Positions 1 to 12,500 of a stretch of 64,000 nucleotides of DNA are shown piece by piece. The position numbers and the translations under genes are program-made. How positions within the stretch are numbered: the stretch's first letter is position 1; each line of letters starts with the position of its first letter. This stretch comes from Phytophthora quininea. Taxonomy: Eukaryota; Oomycota; Peronosporomycetes; Peronosporales; Peronosporaceae. The stretch is from contig JAAVTG010000606.1 in assembly GCA_011947345.1 (NCBI GenBank), forward strand, positions 1-64,000, read 5' to 3'. Below the pieces are notes generated by a model, which did not search any database, had not been told where the DNA came from, and worked only from the letters and a program-made list of their open reading frames with translations.

Positions 1-90
1 TTATTTAACAGTGTGCTTGGGATAAAACCAACGGCTGAACAAGATCAAAGGCCAACAATTTCTAGGTGCTTCCTGTCCATTTTACCTGGT

Positions 91-3000
91 TTATTCATCG
101 TTTACTGCTGGCGCGGAGGCGTTGAAGATCTGCTCCAACGTGGTCTGCGAGACGCTGTACTCGCGGATCGACAGCTGCGTCTTGGCGTTCTCCACCAGGT
201 CGAACACATGCGATAGACGCAGGTCGACGTTGCGGTCCTGCTGGTCGAAGATCTTGAACCAGCACGAGTCGTGGCGCCGCTCCAGCACCTCGATCGACCC
301 AAAGTTCTCCTTCAGGAACGCCGCCACGTTCTCGAACTGGGTCTCGGTGATCCACCACGCGGCAAAGCTGCTCGCCAAGACGTACCCGTCGCGCTTGGCC
401 AGGTTGGCGATCGTGTGTCCGGTCGGGTGCGTGTTGTCGATCTTCTCGAACCACGAGGCGTTGCCCAGCAGTCGGCACTTCTCCTCGAGCTCGCCTTTGC
501 CGATGCGAGTGTCAGGCGAGTCGAAATAGCGCGACGCAAGCGCTGCCACGTCTTCCGCTGACGGCGTCTGCAGCTTGGCGTCGAACATGAGACCGTCGCC
601 GAAGCGGTTCTTCAGGTGCTGCACGCTGCCGAGACACTTGAGCTCGCCACCGACCATGATGCCGACGCGCGTGCACAGCGCCTCGCACTCCTCCATGCTG
701 TGCGTCGTCAGCACCACCGTCGACTCCTTGTTGTACGTCGAGATCTCCGAGATGACGTCCCACATGAACCGTCTCGAGACCGGGTCCATGCCGGTGGACG
801 GCTCGTCGAGGAACAGGATCTTCGGCCCGCCGATCATCGCGATGGCCACCGACAGCTTGCGCTTGTTGCCGCCGCTCAAACTGCCCGCCAGTTTGTTTTC
901 GAACGTCGTCAGGTTCAATTGCTCCATCTTCTGACGCACCACGTCGTCCAGATCCGCACTCGAGACGCCCTTGATTTTGGCAAACAGCTCCAGGTGCTCG
1001 CGAACCGTCAAGAGATCGATCAGCGCGTCGAACTGCGGACAGTATCCGATCTGCCGCCGGACTTCCACTTGCTGCGTCATGATGTCGAAGCCGCTGAGAG
1101 TCGCCCTGCCGGAAGTCGGCACGATATCACCCGTCAGCATCTTCATCGTCGTGGTCTTGCCAGCGCCGTTGATTCCGAGGAAGCCGAAGCACTCGCCCTG
1201 CTTGAGACCGAACGACAGGTCCTGCACAGCCACCTTCTCTCCCTTAGGGTAGACCTTGCGGAGGTCTTGCAGCTTGATCATGTCGTTGTCAGCTCCGCCG
1301 TTCAGGACGCGCTCCGCTTCAGCTCCGACGTCTTCATCAATCTCGCCATGCTCCACTGGGATGTCAGGGTCTTTGGACATCGAGGCTTTGATCTTCGGGA
1401 ACGTCAAACCGTAGTCGATGGCCACGGCGAGGCAAGTAGATGACCGCGTCAAGATCAAGTAGATGATCTCGTACCCTGTGTTATCCAGCGCGAATGGGTC
1501 CTTCGAGGGCGCATTGTCTGTCTCAGATCCGCCAGTGTACGTGATCTCTATGATGGTCAGATTCAGCAAGCCTCGGCCAAGACAGAACAGTGGTGAGAAG
1601 CGCCAAATGAACTGCAGCCCGTCATCTCTCCGTACTGTTGATGACTTGCATCACGAAGAAACGATCATCAGAGCGAGCCCCAGCACGAAGTTGATGAGGA
1701 TCATGTACGTCTGCGAAGACGCCGGATCGGTAAACACGTACGACCAGCAGTACGCGTGGGGACAAATCGCCAGCCCAAACAGCAGCACCAGCACGATCAC
1801 GGCAATGAACGTCGAGTCGGTGCACGTTTGACACGAGCTGGATCCTGTTAGCGCGCTCACGTCGAAGGCCTGGAACAAGGCCAGCGCGATGACGGCGGGG
1901 ATCAGGTAGACGGAATAGTCCCAAATGAAGTTCGCAGTCCAGAACGCGTTGATGTTAGCGCCGGATACCAGTTGCTGGTGCTTGGAGTTGTGGTCTGGAG
2001 ACCTCTCTCGGACCAGCATCACCACAATGGATGCCGGATAGTAAGCGAAGGAGATCACGATGAACAGCACGGCAGCGAAGGAGATGTACGCCGAGAAGAG
2101 CGCGGTGTTTTCAGCGGTAAGAGGCAACGGATGATCATTCACCGTCAAGCTCAGCGAGGAGGGTCCGATGCTCGAGTCGTGCTGGGTGGTCATGAGGCGA
2201 AAGAGCGACTGGTCCATGAACGCCTTGAAGATAATTGAGCCGTGCGTCAGCGTCGTGTTGATGAGCACGTTGTAGCCGAAGACGTTGTTGTCCACGTCTG
2301 CGTGGATGAGGTATCCACCGAACTGGTCCGCGATCTCTTCGGTGTACGCTCGACTGAAAATCTTCTCGCTCAGTCTGAGCTGGTAGCCTGTCGCGTCGGT
2401 CGCGTTGATGGTCGGGTCGTTGTAGACGACGTCGAAGACGGTAGGCGAGTCGCTCGAGTACGGCGGGTTGCCGATATCACTCTGGCTGAGCGTCACGATG
2501 GATGCGCCGGAGAAGTAGTCGCTGCCCAGCGCAGTCTCGCACCACTGGCCGGAGCTCTGCTCACAGAAACTTGGTAGCAGCACTTCGCCAGCTTGGGAAT
2601 TCAACTTGGACAACGTCAGCGCCATGAACGGGTCGTTGTCCGTGATCCCAGCAGCCTTCAGGATGGACAAACCGAAGATGAGCCACACCACCGGCAGCAA
2701 CAAGCCCACCCCGAACAATTTCTTGTCCCTCCTGGCCATGCGGAACCGCTTCTGGATCATCGCCATCAGTTGCGTGACGAACACCGAGTGCAGACCGCCC
2801 ACCGGCAACGAACTTCCTTGTCGATCAAGCCCGTAGTAGCAATTCTCCGCCGCCTTGTCGCCGACAATGGGGAGGCTGTCTTGCGGAGCTACGACGTGTT
2901 GCTTCACTCGGTTCTGCAGCGTGTGCTGCTGCTCCTCGTCGGACTCCTCGGCCACCTTGATGAACACCTCCATCGTCGTCACTGAAATGCCGTACGACAG

Positions 3001-5963
3001 CACCGCCAGCTTCTCCAGACTCTCATCCAGCTTGTGGAACATCTGTGGGAAGAGCGACGAGCTGTCGAGAGGTAGCTGGAAGGCGATCTCCGTGCCCACG
3101 TTGCTCAGCACAGTGCTGGACGGGATGTAGCGCCTGACAAAGTTGATCATGTTCGCGTCGTCGCAGCGCTCCTCCTTGACGATGGTCAAGTTGTAGCCCA
3201 CGCCGAAGCGGTTCTTGAGGAACAGCGCCGACCCGCAGCATCGCAGCTCGCCCTCGGCCATGATGGCGATACGGTCGCCCAGGATGTCGGCTTCGTCCAT
3301 GAAGTGCGTCGTGAGCACCATCACGCGGTCCTGGCGGTTGGCCATCAGGATCTCCCACGTGCTGCGGCGCGAGTACGGGTCCATTCCGGAGGTCGGTTCG
3401 TCCAGGAACACGAGCGAGCTGTCGCCCAGCAACGAGATCGCCACCGACAGCTTCCGCTTCATACCTCCGGACAGAGCACTGGAAATCGTGTCGCGCTTGT
3501 CCACGAGTCCGACCTCGCGGATCTTGGCCGTGACCTCGTCCTTCAACTCTTCGCCCCGATAGCCCTTGATGCGAGCGTAGAACTCGAGGTGGTCTTGCAC
3601 GGACAGCTCCGGATACAGTACGTCGTGCTGGAAGCAGATGCCGAGCGACTCGCGGAGCTCGTCCATGTCTTCCCGCAGCGACAGTCCGTGGAAGGTGGCG
3701 TCGCCTGCGGTCGGGGCGTCACACCCGTGAGCATGGAGATCAGAGTCGTCTTGCCTGCCCCGTTGTGGCCGAGCAGACATGTGATCTGGCCCGAGTACAT
3801 GCTGATATGCAGCCCCTTCACAGCCTCCTTTTTGCCACCGGGGACTTGGAACACCTTCCGAAGACCCTGCACCGACAGCGCCTCACCTGTCTGTTCCTGG
3901 TCCTTCAAGTCGGCGCTCACCTGCTCGACGTTGGGGTTCACCTCCACTTCCAATGCAGCTGCGTCTTCGTCCGTGCTTGCCGTGGCGGCGGACTTGCGGA
4001 ACTTCATCCAGTACGACGGACGCAGCGGGAAGTACCATTTCTCGGGAGTGCCGTACTCCTTCGGGATGGCCTTCTCAAAGTACAATCCGAGCAGCGTGTA
4101 CACGATGGTGTCGAGGGCGAAGTAGTAGAGCGCCGTGGAGAAGCGGAAGTTTTTGATGGGGTCGGAAGCGCTGGCGAACGAGATGCCGACGCCCGACGTT
4201 TCCGACGACGCGAGCGAGTTGACCCCGAAGACGAGCGCTGCCGGTGCCAAGATGCAGACCGCGTTCTTGGACGACTCCGCCGACGAGTCATCGTACCCCG
4301 CCGTGACGCCGTACATGACGAAGAAGAGGATGAAGCCGATGTAGACGCCCGTGCGCGACCGCGAAAACATGGTGCTGATCATGAAGGCGAAGGCCAGCAC
4401 GCTGAGACTGAAGAGGAAGAAGAAGAGGAACAGCAGCAAGGCGCTCGAGTTCGGGAACAGCTCGGCCACGGCCGCGATCGTCTGGAGCACGCAGCTCACG
4501 AACAAGATGACGATGTACGTGATGAACCAGGAGATGACGATGCTGGACTCCTTGACGCCCAGGATCTTCATGAGCTCTCGCGAGCGCGTCTCCCTCTCGG
4601 ACATGAGACCGACGAGGATCTTGGACAGCGGGTGCAGGTACGTGAGGATGAAGAAGATGGGGAAAGCGTCAGTGATCGAGTCGTAGAAGGACGAGGACGT
4701 GAACGTGTCGATGGGGAACGGCGTGGTGAGCGCTCCGAGGTACGGCTGCGGTGCCTGACGTAGCGGGGTCAGCAGCGCTTCGAGCGTGTCGTTATCGAGC
4801 TGCAGGTTGGCAGTGCTGCTGAGCGCAGACGACTCGCCAAGCAGCTGATTAGACAAGAGGTCGGCGTACTTGGTGGCGGGGTCGTTGACGATGGTCTCCA
4901 GAAGACGGGAGTCCAGGTCGGTCGAGGACACTGCAGTGGACGCATTGATCTGGCACGCGCCCGTCGTGGACTTGGTGCTCGCGTCCCAGTCCGGCAGGCA
5001 GTTGACAAAGCGCGTGACGAGCGTCTGCAGCGTCATGAAGCCGTTGGTGGTGTACTGCTGGTAGTCGGTCGTCTCGAGCTTGCGGGTGAACGAGTCCCAG
5101 ACGGAGGCGCCGTCGACTGTCTGGGGGATGTATCGGTTGTCGTTGCTGTCCCGACGTAGGTCGAGTTGAGTCGCAGCGAGTACTCGATGGACGAAGGCTG
5201 GCCGATGGCGTCGCTACTGGTCGGGTACTGCGTGAAGACGATGGCGCCGAAGATACGAGGTTTGTCTGCCGTCTCGGCGTAGAGGACTCGACGTAGCTCT
5301 CGAGGTCGTCCTCAGTGTCGAAGAAGACGGTGCTGTCCTCGAAGGACGGGATGACGAGCTGCGACTGCGACGCGTTGGCCGAGGCGCTGCCGTTGACGAC
5401 CACCGTCGGGTACCACCGCTTCATGGTCTCGAAGAAGTAGTTGCGCGTGAAGGCGTCGTCGGGGGCGATGGCGATCTTGAAGGGCGACACGCGGCCCTCG
5501 CACTCGGCCGGCAGCACGTAGGGCGACGACGCGTTGAGACTGACGCGGCCGCCGAGACTCATCTCGCGCTCGCAGATGGAGCGGTTCTCGGCCGTGAAGG
5601 TCTTCATGAGTCGCCCGTAGTCGAACGAGTGGAAGCCCAAGTGCAGCAGCAGCCCCGAGAGCGTGGACTCGGGCGTGGCGAACAGGGGGTGGTGTCCTGG
5701 CCCACGAGGGACCAGCCGGCGGGGTTGAAGAGGTTGTAGGACGTGGTGCCGGTGGTGAAGCCTGGGGGCACGGTCTTGTCGCTGGTGGTGGTGCGCACGA
5801 TGTCCATGACGGTGATGAAGAGCACGGGCGTGATGATCTCGAAGAGCAGCGCCACGGGGTGTTTGCGCTTGAGCAGCCAGTTCTTGCGCAGCAGCACCGG
5901 CACGAAGCGGAGGTGGCTTGAGCGCTGCTTTGGCTGTGACGGTGGCAGCAGTAGCTGCTCCAT
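91..5963 (-). CDS. ABCA-type ABC transporter, copy 1 (frameshifted)
   Basis: Full-size ABC subfamily A transporter, expected to move lipids or lipophilic molecules across membranes using ATP. Reading on the minus strand, the order is a TM helix near the N terminus, a large extracellular loop, a TM bundle, NBD1 (Walker A GHNGAGKTT near 3760, signature LSGGMKRKLS, Walker B VFLDEPTSGMDP), a second TM bundle, and NBD2 (GINGAGKTTT, LSGGNKRKLS, LFLDEPSTGMDP). Both nucleotide sites look complete. The ATG at 5963 (MEQLLL) matches the start of the inverted copy at 9566. The frame is broken near 5690, 5285, 5153, 3714 and 1620, mostly in C or G runs. Near 1440 a short out-of-frame stretch restores itself. 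The other copy is intact at several of these places, so read error is likely for those. The C-terminal residues differ from copy 2. Confidence 0.85.
100..5945. repeat. Left arm of large inverted duplication
   Basis: The sequence is nearly identical to the reverse complement of about 9590-15450. Similarity starts just inside the start codon and ends just before the stop codon, so the repeat coincides with the coding region. The arms differ mainly by single-base indels, a few substitutions and one strongly divergent patch near 1495-1640. Confidence 0.9.
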
Positions 5964-6220
5964 TGCAGGTAGCACTGTTGCCTCGGAAGCAAATTAGAGA
6001 GTGAGTGCAGGTGAACTTCAGCGTTTGGCGTTTAGCATTGCATGTTTGGCGTCGTAGTAATCATGGCTCAGGGCAATCAAAGGTTCGATTGCCTTTTGCA
6101 ACTCGACGATCAACCAGTGGACAACGGCAACTGCAGCCAAACTTGTGCAAAAGTGTATCACGTCACAATTCTGGGCATCGGAGAGGCAAAGCAACTCTCT
6201 TTGCCTCCTTCTAGACCTGC

Positions 6221-8820
6221 CTAGCCAAAGAGCACGCGGCGCATGAGGTCCGCAAATTGCGCTCCCGAGGCCTCGTCTTCGCCCTTAATGGTGGCGCGCA
6301 GCGTGCCGTCGGACTTCTCCACAAGCGTCTCGGACAAGAAGAAGCGACCTTGCGTGTCCTGCGCGTAGAAGAAGAATTTGTACTGCGGACCCACGTCGCC
6401 AGACGCCATTGTGACGATGCCGCGCGAAGCGAACGCTTGCTCCAGCTCGTTCTGCGGAGGCAAAGTCGGCAGCTGCACGACCACCTCGGACACCACAGGC
6501 CGACTCCCCCAATGACTTTGGAACGCGCCGGCGTCCATTACCGGGTTTGGTACCAACGCAAAGGCCGGTCCAGCGCCAGGCGGTGGCGGTCCGCTCGATG
6601 CAGAAAAGTCCATGTCCAGCAGATCCATACTAGGAGCTGCCTGCTGCGGGGCGGCGCAGAGTTGCGCTGTTGCTGCTGTTGTTGCTGCTGCGGAGGCTGT
6701 GGGCCGTTGTCGTAGTCACCTTCGTCGTCCTCCTCTTCGTTTTCGTCCTCTTCGTCGTCGAGGGGGCAGTGACGCCTGCCATATGCGAAGGCGAAACGAA
6801 CAGCTCGCTGGGCTTGTTGTACACTACGGCAAGCGAGTTGAACTCCTGGAAGAGTTTGTCTTTGAGGTCCGTCTCGATCGACTCGGCGAACACGCCAACC
6901 GTCTCTTCAGTGCGGAACTGAGCGACGATAGCAGCCGCCTGCTCGGTTGATTGCTGCTCAAGCAGTCGGTAGTAGAGCAAAGCGCGGTCTCGCACATCCT
7001 GGTGGTTCGAGTCGTTGATAGCAGACTGCAGCAATCGACCGAGCATGCTCTGCATCTCAGGAGGACGCTTAAAGAACAGCTTCATCGTCGAAGCCAGCAG
7101 CTCCAACAGCACGCTCGGTGCAGCCTCGTCGCTGAACTCATCGATGAGCTTCTCCAGGACGTACGGCGCACGGCGTAAATCTTGACCAAACTCACCCAGC
7201 ATCCAGACGACTGCAGCCTTAGCAGCAGGCTGCTCCACAGCGCCGATGATCCGCGGCAGCACGGGCAACACATCGTGACGCTTGTCCGGGTACTTCCGCA
7301 GCAGATCTTTCATGACCACAAGACTCTCGTCGCGCACGTAGTCGAGATCTAGCTCCAAGAAGTCCACCATTGTATCCATGATGTGGTCCTGCATCTGTTC
7401 TACGAGCTGCTCGGCCGCCTGCTGGCCGTACGCGTCCGGCGCATTGCCCTGGTACTGTTGAGGCACCGTGTTCACAGACAGGTTGCTGCTGACAGCAATA
7501 TCCGCAATAGCGCGAATGGCACGACGCGCCAGTTCCTGGTCGACGTCCGTGACGTACTCGCTGAGCTCCGTGATAATGTCGCCGACGTTGCTGCCGTCAG
7601 CAACAAGCGCCAGAACGTCAATCTTCACGTACTTGACGTGTGGGGCTCATTGTAGCGGTTGTAGAACTGTCGGTAGTCGCGGCTAAACACGTGCGGCTTC
7701 TTGCCAACGAGCAGCAGAATGTGGTGCAGCACGCAAAAGTTGATCTCGTGACTGCCGCCGGCCATCAGAGTCAGCAGAGGCTGACGCATACGCTCGTACA
7801 CTTGGTCCTGGATCTGCTCCATGCCCCGAGACTGCGTCAGGTTGAAGAAGCACTTGGCCGTGCCCAGCACCACGGCGCTGTTGGACACACGTAGACACTG
7901 CTCCAACGTGTTCATGATCGTGAACACCTCGTCCGGGCCCGTGGGCTTGTACTTCGCCACGATCTGCAGGATATTGCACTGCCCCACTCGTTGAAGTCCG
8001 AGATCCGACTCAACAGGTGCAGCACAATGGGCTGGTTGATGGCGATGCCTCCTTCGTCCGCCATGATCTCGTTCAACGCCACGAGGCAGTTGGAGACCAC
8101 CTGCGGGTCGCGGTCGCGGATCATGTTGTACAGTGTGTCGATCATGTCGCTCTCCTTAATGATCTCCGGGTTCAAAGAGTAGACCTTCAGAATGCCGATC
8201 ACGCCGGTCTTGCGCACATAGGCGCTGGTGTCAGTCAGCGAGGCCTGCAGCGGGTCGTGGATGTACTCAAGAATGGAATCTAGTCGAAGAGAACACAGCG
8301 AGCGCAGTGCCAGGCCGCGCACCATGGGATCCTCATTGCGGCAGTCATTGAGCAGCGTGTTGATGCACATGATGGCCAGCTCCGAGTTCTTCTGCGCGTA
8401 GTTGGTCAGGTACAGGTATACCATCTTCTTGGAGATGAGGTCCTTGGTGTCTACGCACAACACCATCTCACTGAAGAGCCTGGAGACGTCGATCCCCAAC
8501 GTCATGTAGGCGATGACCTTCTTGATGATCTCGCGCTTGCGCTTGACGTCCTTCTCGACGGTCACTTCGCGTAGGAGCTGGCAATAGCATACGTTAGTCT
8601 TTACTTGATGTATGCCAAGCTATACTCTTATTGATACGCACATTTTTGAGCTCGTTGACTTCGCCCTTCTTCTTGTCCGTGAAGTAGTTGGGGTTGCTGC
8701 CACCGGCGGGGCCGCGAGGGGCGCCCGGGTTGCCACCTGGCGGAGGGCATGCCCCTGGAGGAGGCCCTGCGACGGGTACGTAGGGTTCATGCCGCCCATG
8801 GACGGGAACATGGCGGCCAT
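6221..8820 (-). CDS. AP4B1: AP-4 adaptor complex beta subunit
   Basis: Large beta-type adaptin of a clathrin-independent sorting coat at the trans-Golgi. The trunk has adaptin HEAT-like repeats. NPMVRGLALRSLCSLR-type wording (here DPMVRGLALRSLCSLR) and an EGGIAINQPI/EWGQ region fit AP-4 beta better than AP-1/2 beta. An acidic linker with a glutamine run (about 6665-6690) precedes a C-terminal appendage-like region (VVVQLP, FFFYAQD). One GT-AG intron lies at 8578-8641, rejoining ELKN to LLREVT. The frame breaks near 8755, 7975, 7640 and 6640, each where one base is missing from a C/G run. I use the ATG at 8820 (MAAMFPSM); upstream in-frame ATGs exist. The gene sits exactly between the two inverted ABC transporter copies. 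Confidence 0.85.
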
Positions 8821-9565
8821 CGACAGAGACTCGAGGCTTGGTGTGCTTGCTACGCGGCGGATCCTCACTGTGACGGTGGTACGATAACATGTTGCATACC
8901 AGGTAGTCATTTGCAGACCAGGTAGTCACTTAAAAGCTCAGCAATATATATATGTATTTTAAATGTTATTTTGCACGCTTCGAACGGTTTGCTTTGTCCG
9001 ACGAGGAAGGCGACTTCGTTAGTGTCCTACTAGCCCCTTTAGCCGTCACTACGCACGATGTTGTTGATATGAGTCGCTCGTTTGAGCTTTTTGGTTGATT
9101 ACCCGGGTAATCATTACCCCAGGCGGCGAAATACAGGGTGCCACGTTGGGTCGCAAATCCAGCGGCGGCAAACGCAAAGGCTCCCCACGCGCGGAAAGCA
9201 GCAGGTTGCATCTACAACAGTGATCTCGTCTCAAGGGGTTTGATCACCAACCTCGGGCTGATCGCCGATCGGTGATCGGGCCTTGCGCCATGGATTACGC
9301 TCGGGTGTACTCGTCATCTTCGACCGTCTGAAGAATATCCAGCAGAGGATAGCGGTGGCTCCAACGCTAAGCAACCTTCCTGCGTCCTCTGTCTTACACA
9401 AGGGACTACTAACAATGCAGGTGATAGGCGATCATTGAGCTGATCACTCGACACACTGGGAACGGCAGAACGTCAATGGCGCTCAAGATTCTCGTCCACG
9501 GCACCTCATTCCGCAACTTGCGCTCCAACCAACACGTCAGCACGTCAGTACTAAACTAGCTCGTC
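8821..9565. other. Intergenic spacer, no gene seen
   Basis: This holds the 5' flank of the AP-4 beta gene and the upstream region of ABC copy 2. There is an AT-rich stretch around 8940-8970. No convincing coding or RNA gene was found. Confidence 0.5.
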
Positions 9566-12500
9566 ATGGAGCGGCTCCTGCCGGTGAATGCGGCGCCGTC
9601 GCCGCCGCCAAAGAAGCGCTCGGGCCACCTCCGCTTCGTGCCGGTGCTGCTGCGCAAGAACTGGCTGCTCAAGCGCAAACACCCCGTGGCGCTGCTCTTC
9701 GAGATCATCACGCCCGTGCTCTTCATCACCGTCATGGACATCGTGCGCACCACCACCAGCGACAAGACCGTGCCCCCAGGCTTCACCACCGGCACCACGT
9801 CCTACAACCTCTTCAACCCCGCCGGCTGGTCCCTCGTGGGCCAGGACACCACCCCTGTTCGCCACGCCCGAGTCCACGCTCTCGGGGCTGCTGCTGCTTG
9901 GGCTTCCACTCGTTCGACTACGGGCGACTCATGAAGACCTTCACGGCCGAGAACCGCTCCATCTGCGAGCGCGAGATGAGTCTCGGCGGCCGCGTCAGTC
10001 TCAACGCGTCGTCGCCCTACGTGCTGCCGGCCGAGTGCGAGGGCCGCGTGTCGCCCTTCAAGATCGCCATCGCCCCCGACGACGCCTTCACGCGCAACTA
10101 CTTCTTCGAGACCATGAAGCGGTGGTACCCGACGGTGGTCGTCAACGGCAGCGCCTCGGCCAACGCGTCGCAGTCGCAGCTCGTCATCCCGTCCTTCGAG
10201 GACAGCACCGTCTTCTTCGACACTGAGGACGACCTCGAGAGCTACGTCGAGTCCTCGGGCTACGCCGAGACGGCAGACAAACCTCGTATCTTCGGCGCCA
10301 TCGTCTTCACGCAGTACCCGACCAGTAGCGACGCCATCGGCCAGCCTTCGTCCATCGAGTACTCGCTGCGACTCAACTCGACTTACGTCGGGGACAGCGA
10401 CGACAACCGATACATCCCCAGACAGTCGACGGCGCCTCCGTCTGGGACTCGTTCACCCGCAAGCTCGAGACGACCGACTACCAGCAGTACACCACCAACG
10501 GCTTCATGACGCTGCAGACGCTCGTCACGCGCTTTGTCAACTGCCTGCCGGACTGGGACGCGAGCACCAAGTCCACGACGGGCGCGTGCCAGATCAATGC
10601 GTCCACTGCAGTGTCCTCGACCGACCTGGACTCCCGTCTTCTGGAGACCATCGTCAACGACCCCGCCACCAAGTACGCCGACCTCTTGTCTAATCAGCTG
10701 CTTGGCGAGTCGTCTGCGCTCAGCAGCACTGCCAACCTGCAGCTCGATAACGACACGCTCGAAGCGCTGCTGACCCCGCTACGTCAGGCACCGCAGCCGT
10801 ACCTCGGAGCGCTCACCACGCCGTTCCCCATCGACACGTTCACGTCCTCGTCCTTCTACGACTCGATCACTGACGCTTTCCCCATCTTCTTCATCCTCAC
10901 GTACCTGCACCCGCTGTCCAAGATCCTCGTCGGTCTCATGTCCGAGAGGGAGACGCGCTCGCGAGAGCTCATGAAGATCCTGGGCGTCAAGGAGTCCAGC
11001 ATCGTCATCTCCTGGTTCATCACGTACATCGTCATCTTGTTCGTGAGCTGCGTGCTCAGACGATCGCGGCCGTGGCCGAGCTGTTCCCGAACTCGAGCGC
11101 CTTGCTGCTGTTCCTCTTCTTCTTCCTCTTCAGTCTCAGCGTGCTGGCCTTCGCCTTCATGATCAGCACCATGTTTTCGCGGTCGCGCACGGGCGTCTAC
11201 ATCGGCTTCATCCTCTTCTTCGTCATGTACGGCGTCACGGCGGGGTACGATGACTCGTCGGCGGAGTCGTCCAAGAACGCGGTCTGCATCTTGGCACCGG
11301 CAGCGCTCGTCTTCGGGGTCAACTCGCTCGCGTCGTCGGAAACGTCGGGCGTCGGCATCTCGTTCGCCAGCGCTTCCGACCCCATCAAAAACTTCCGCTT
11401 CTCCACGGCGCTCTACTACTTCGCCCTCGACACCATCGTGTACACGCTGCTCGGATTGTACTTTGAGAAGGCCATCCCGAAGGAGTACGGCACTCCCGAG
11501 AAATGGTACTTCCCGCTGCGTCCGTCGTACTGGATGAAGTTCCGCAAGTCCGCCGCCACGGCAAGCACGGACGAAGACGCAGCTGCATTGGAAGTGGAGG
11601 TGAACCCCAACGTCGAGCAGGTGAGCGCCGACTTGAAGGACCAGGAACAGACAGGTGAGGCGCTGTCGGTGCAGGGTCTTCGGAAGGTGTTCCAAGTCCC
11701 CGGTGGCAAAAGGAGGCTGTGAAGGGGCTGCATATCAGGATGTACTCGGGCCAGATCACATGTCTGCTCGGCCACAACAGGGCAGGCAAGACGACTCTGA
11801 TCTCCATGCTCACGGGTGTGACGCCCCCGACCGCAGGCGACGCCACCTTCCACGGACTGTCGCTGCGGGAAGACATGGACGAGCTCCGCGAGTCGCTCGG
11901 CATCTGCTTCCAGCACGACGTACTGTACCCGGAGCTGTCCGTGCAAGACCACCTCGAGTTCTACGCTCGCATCAAGGGCTATCGGGGCGAAGAGTTGAAG
12001 GACGAGGTCACGGCCAAGATCCGCGAGGTCGGACTCGTGGACAAGCGCGACACGATTTCCAGTGCTCTGTCCGGAGGTATGAAGCGGAAGCTGTCGGTGG
12101 CGATCTCGTTGCTGGGCGACAGCTCGCTCGTGTTCCTGGACGAACCGACCTCCGGAATGGACCCGTACTCGCGCCGCAGCACGTGGGAGATCCTGATGGC
12201 CAACCGCCAGGACCGCGTGATGGTGCTCACGACGCACTTCATGGACGAAGCCGACATCCTGGGCGACCGTATCGCCATCATGGCCGAGGGCGAGCTGCGA
12301 TGCTGCGGGTCGGCGCTGTTCCTCAAGAACCGCTTCGGCGTGGGCTACAACTTGACCATCGTCAAGGAGGAGCGCTGCGACGACGCGAACATGATCAACT
12401 TTGTCAGGCGCTACATCCCGTCCAGCACTGTGCTGAGCAACGTGGGCACGGAGATCGCCTTCCAGCTACCTCTCGACAGCTCGTCGCTCTTCCCACAGAT

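Noticed and set aside
616..1443. Long plus-strand frames antisense to the ABC transporter
   Set aside because: Shadows of GC-rich coding sequence, with Arg/His-rich composition and no motifs.
3765..4763. 332-codon plus-strand frame rich in Glu/Asp/Arg
   Set aside because: Antisense shadow of the transporter; mirrored at 10856-11695 in the other copy.
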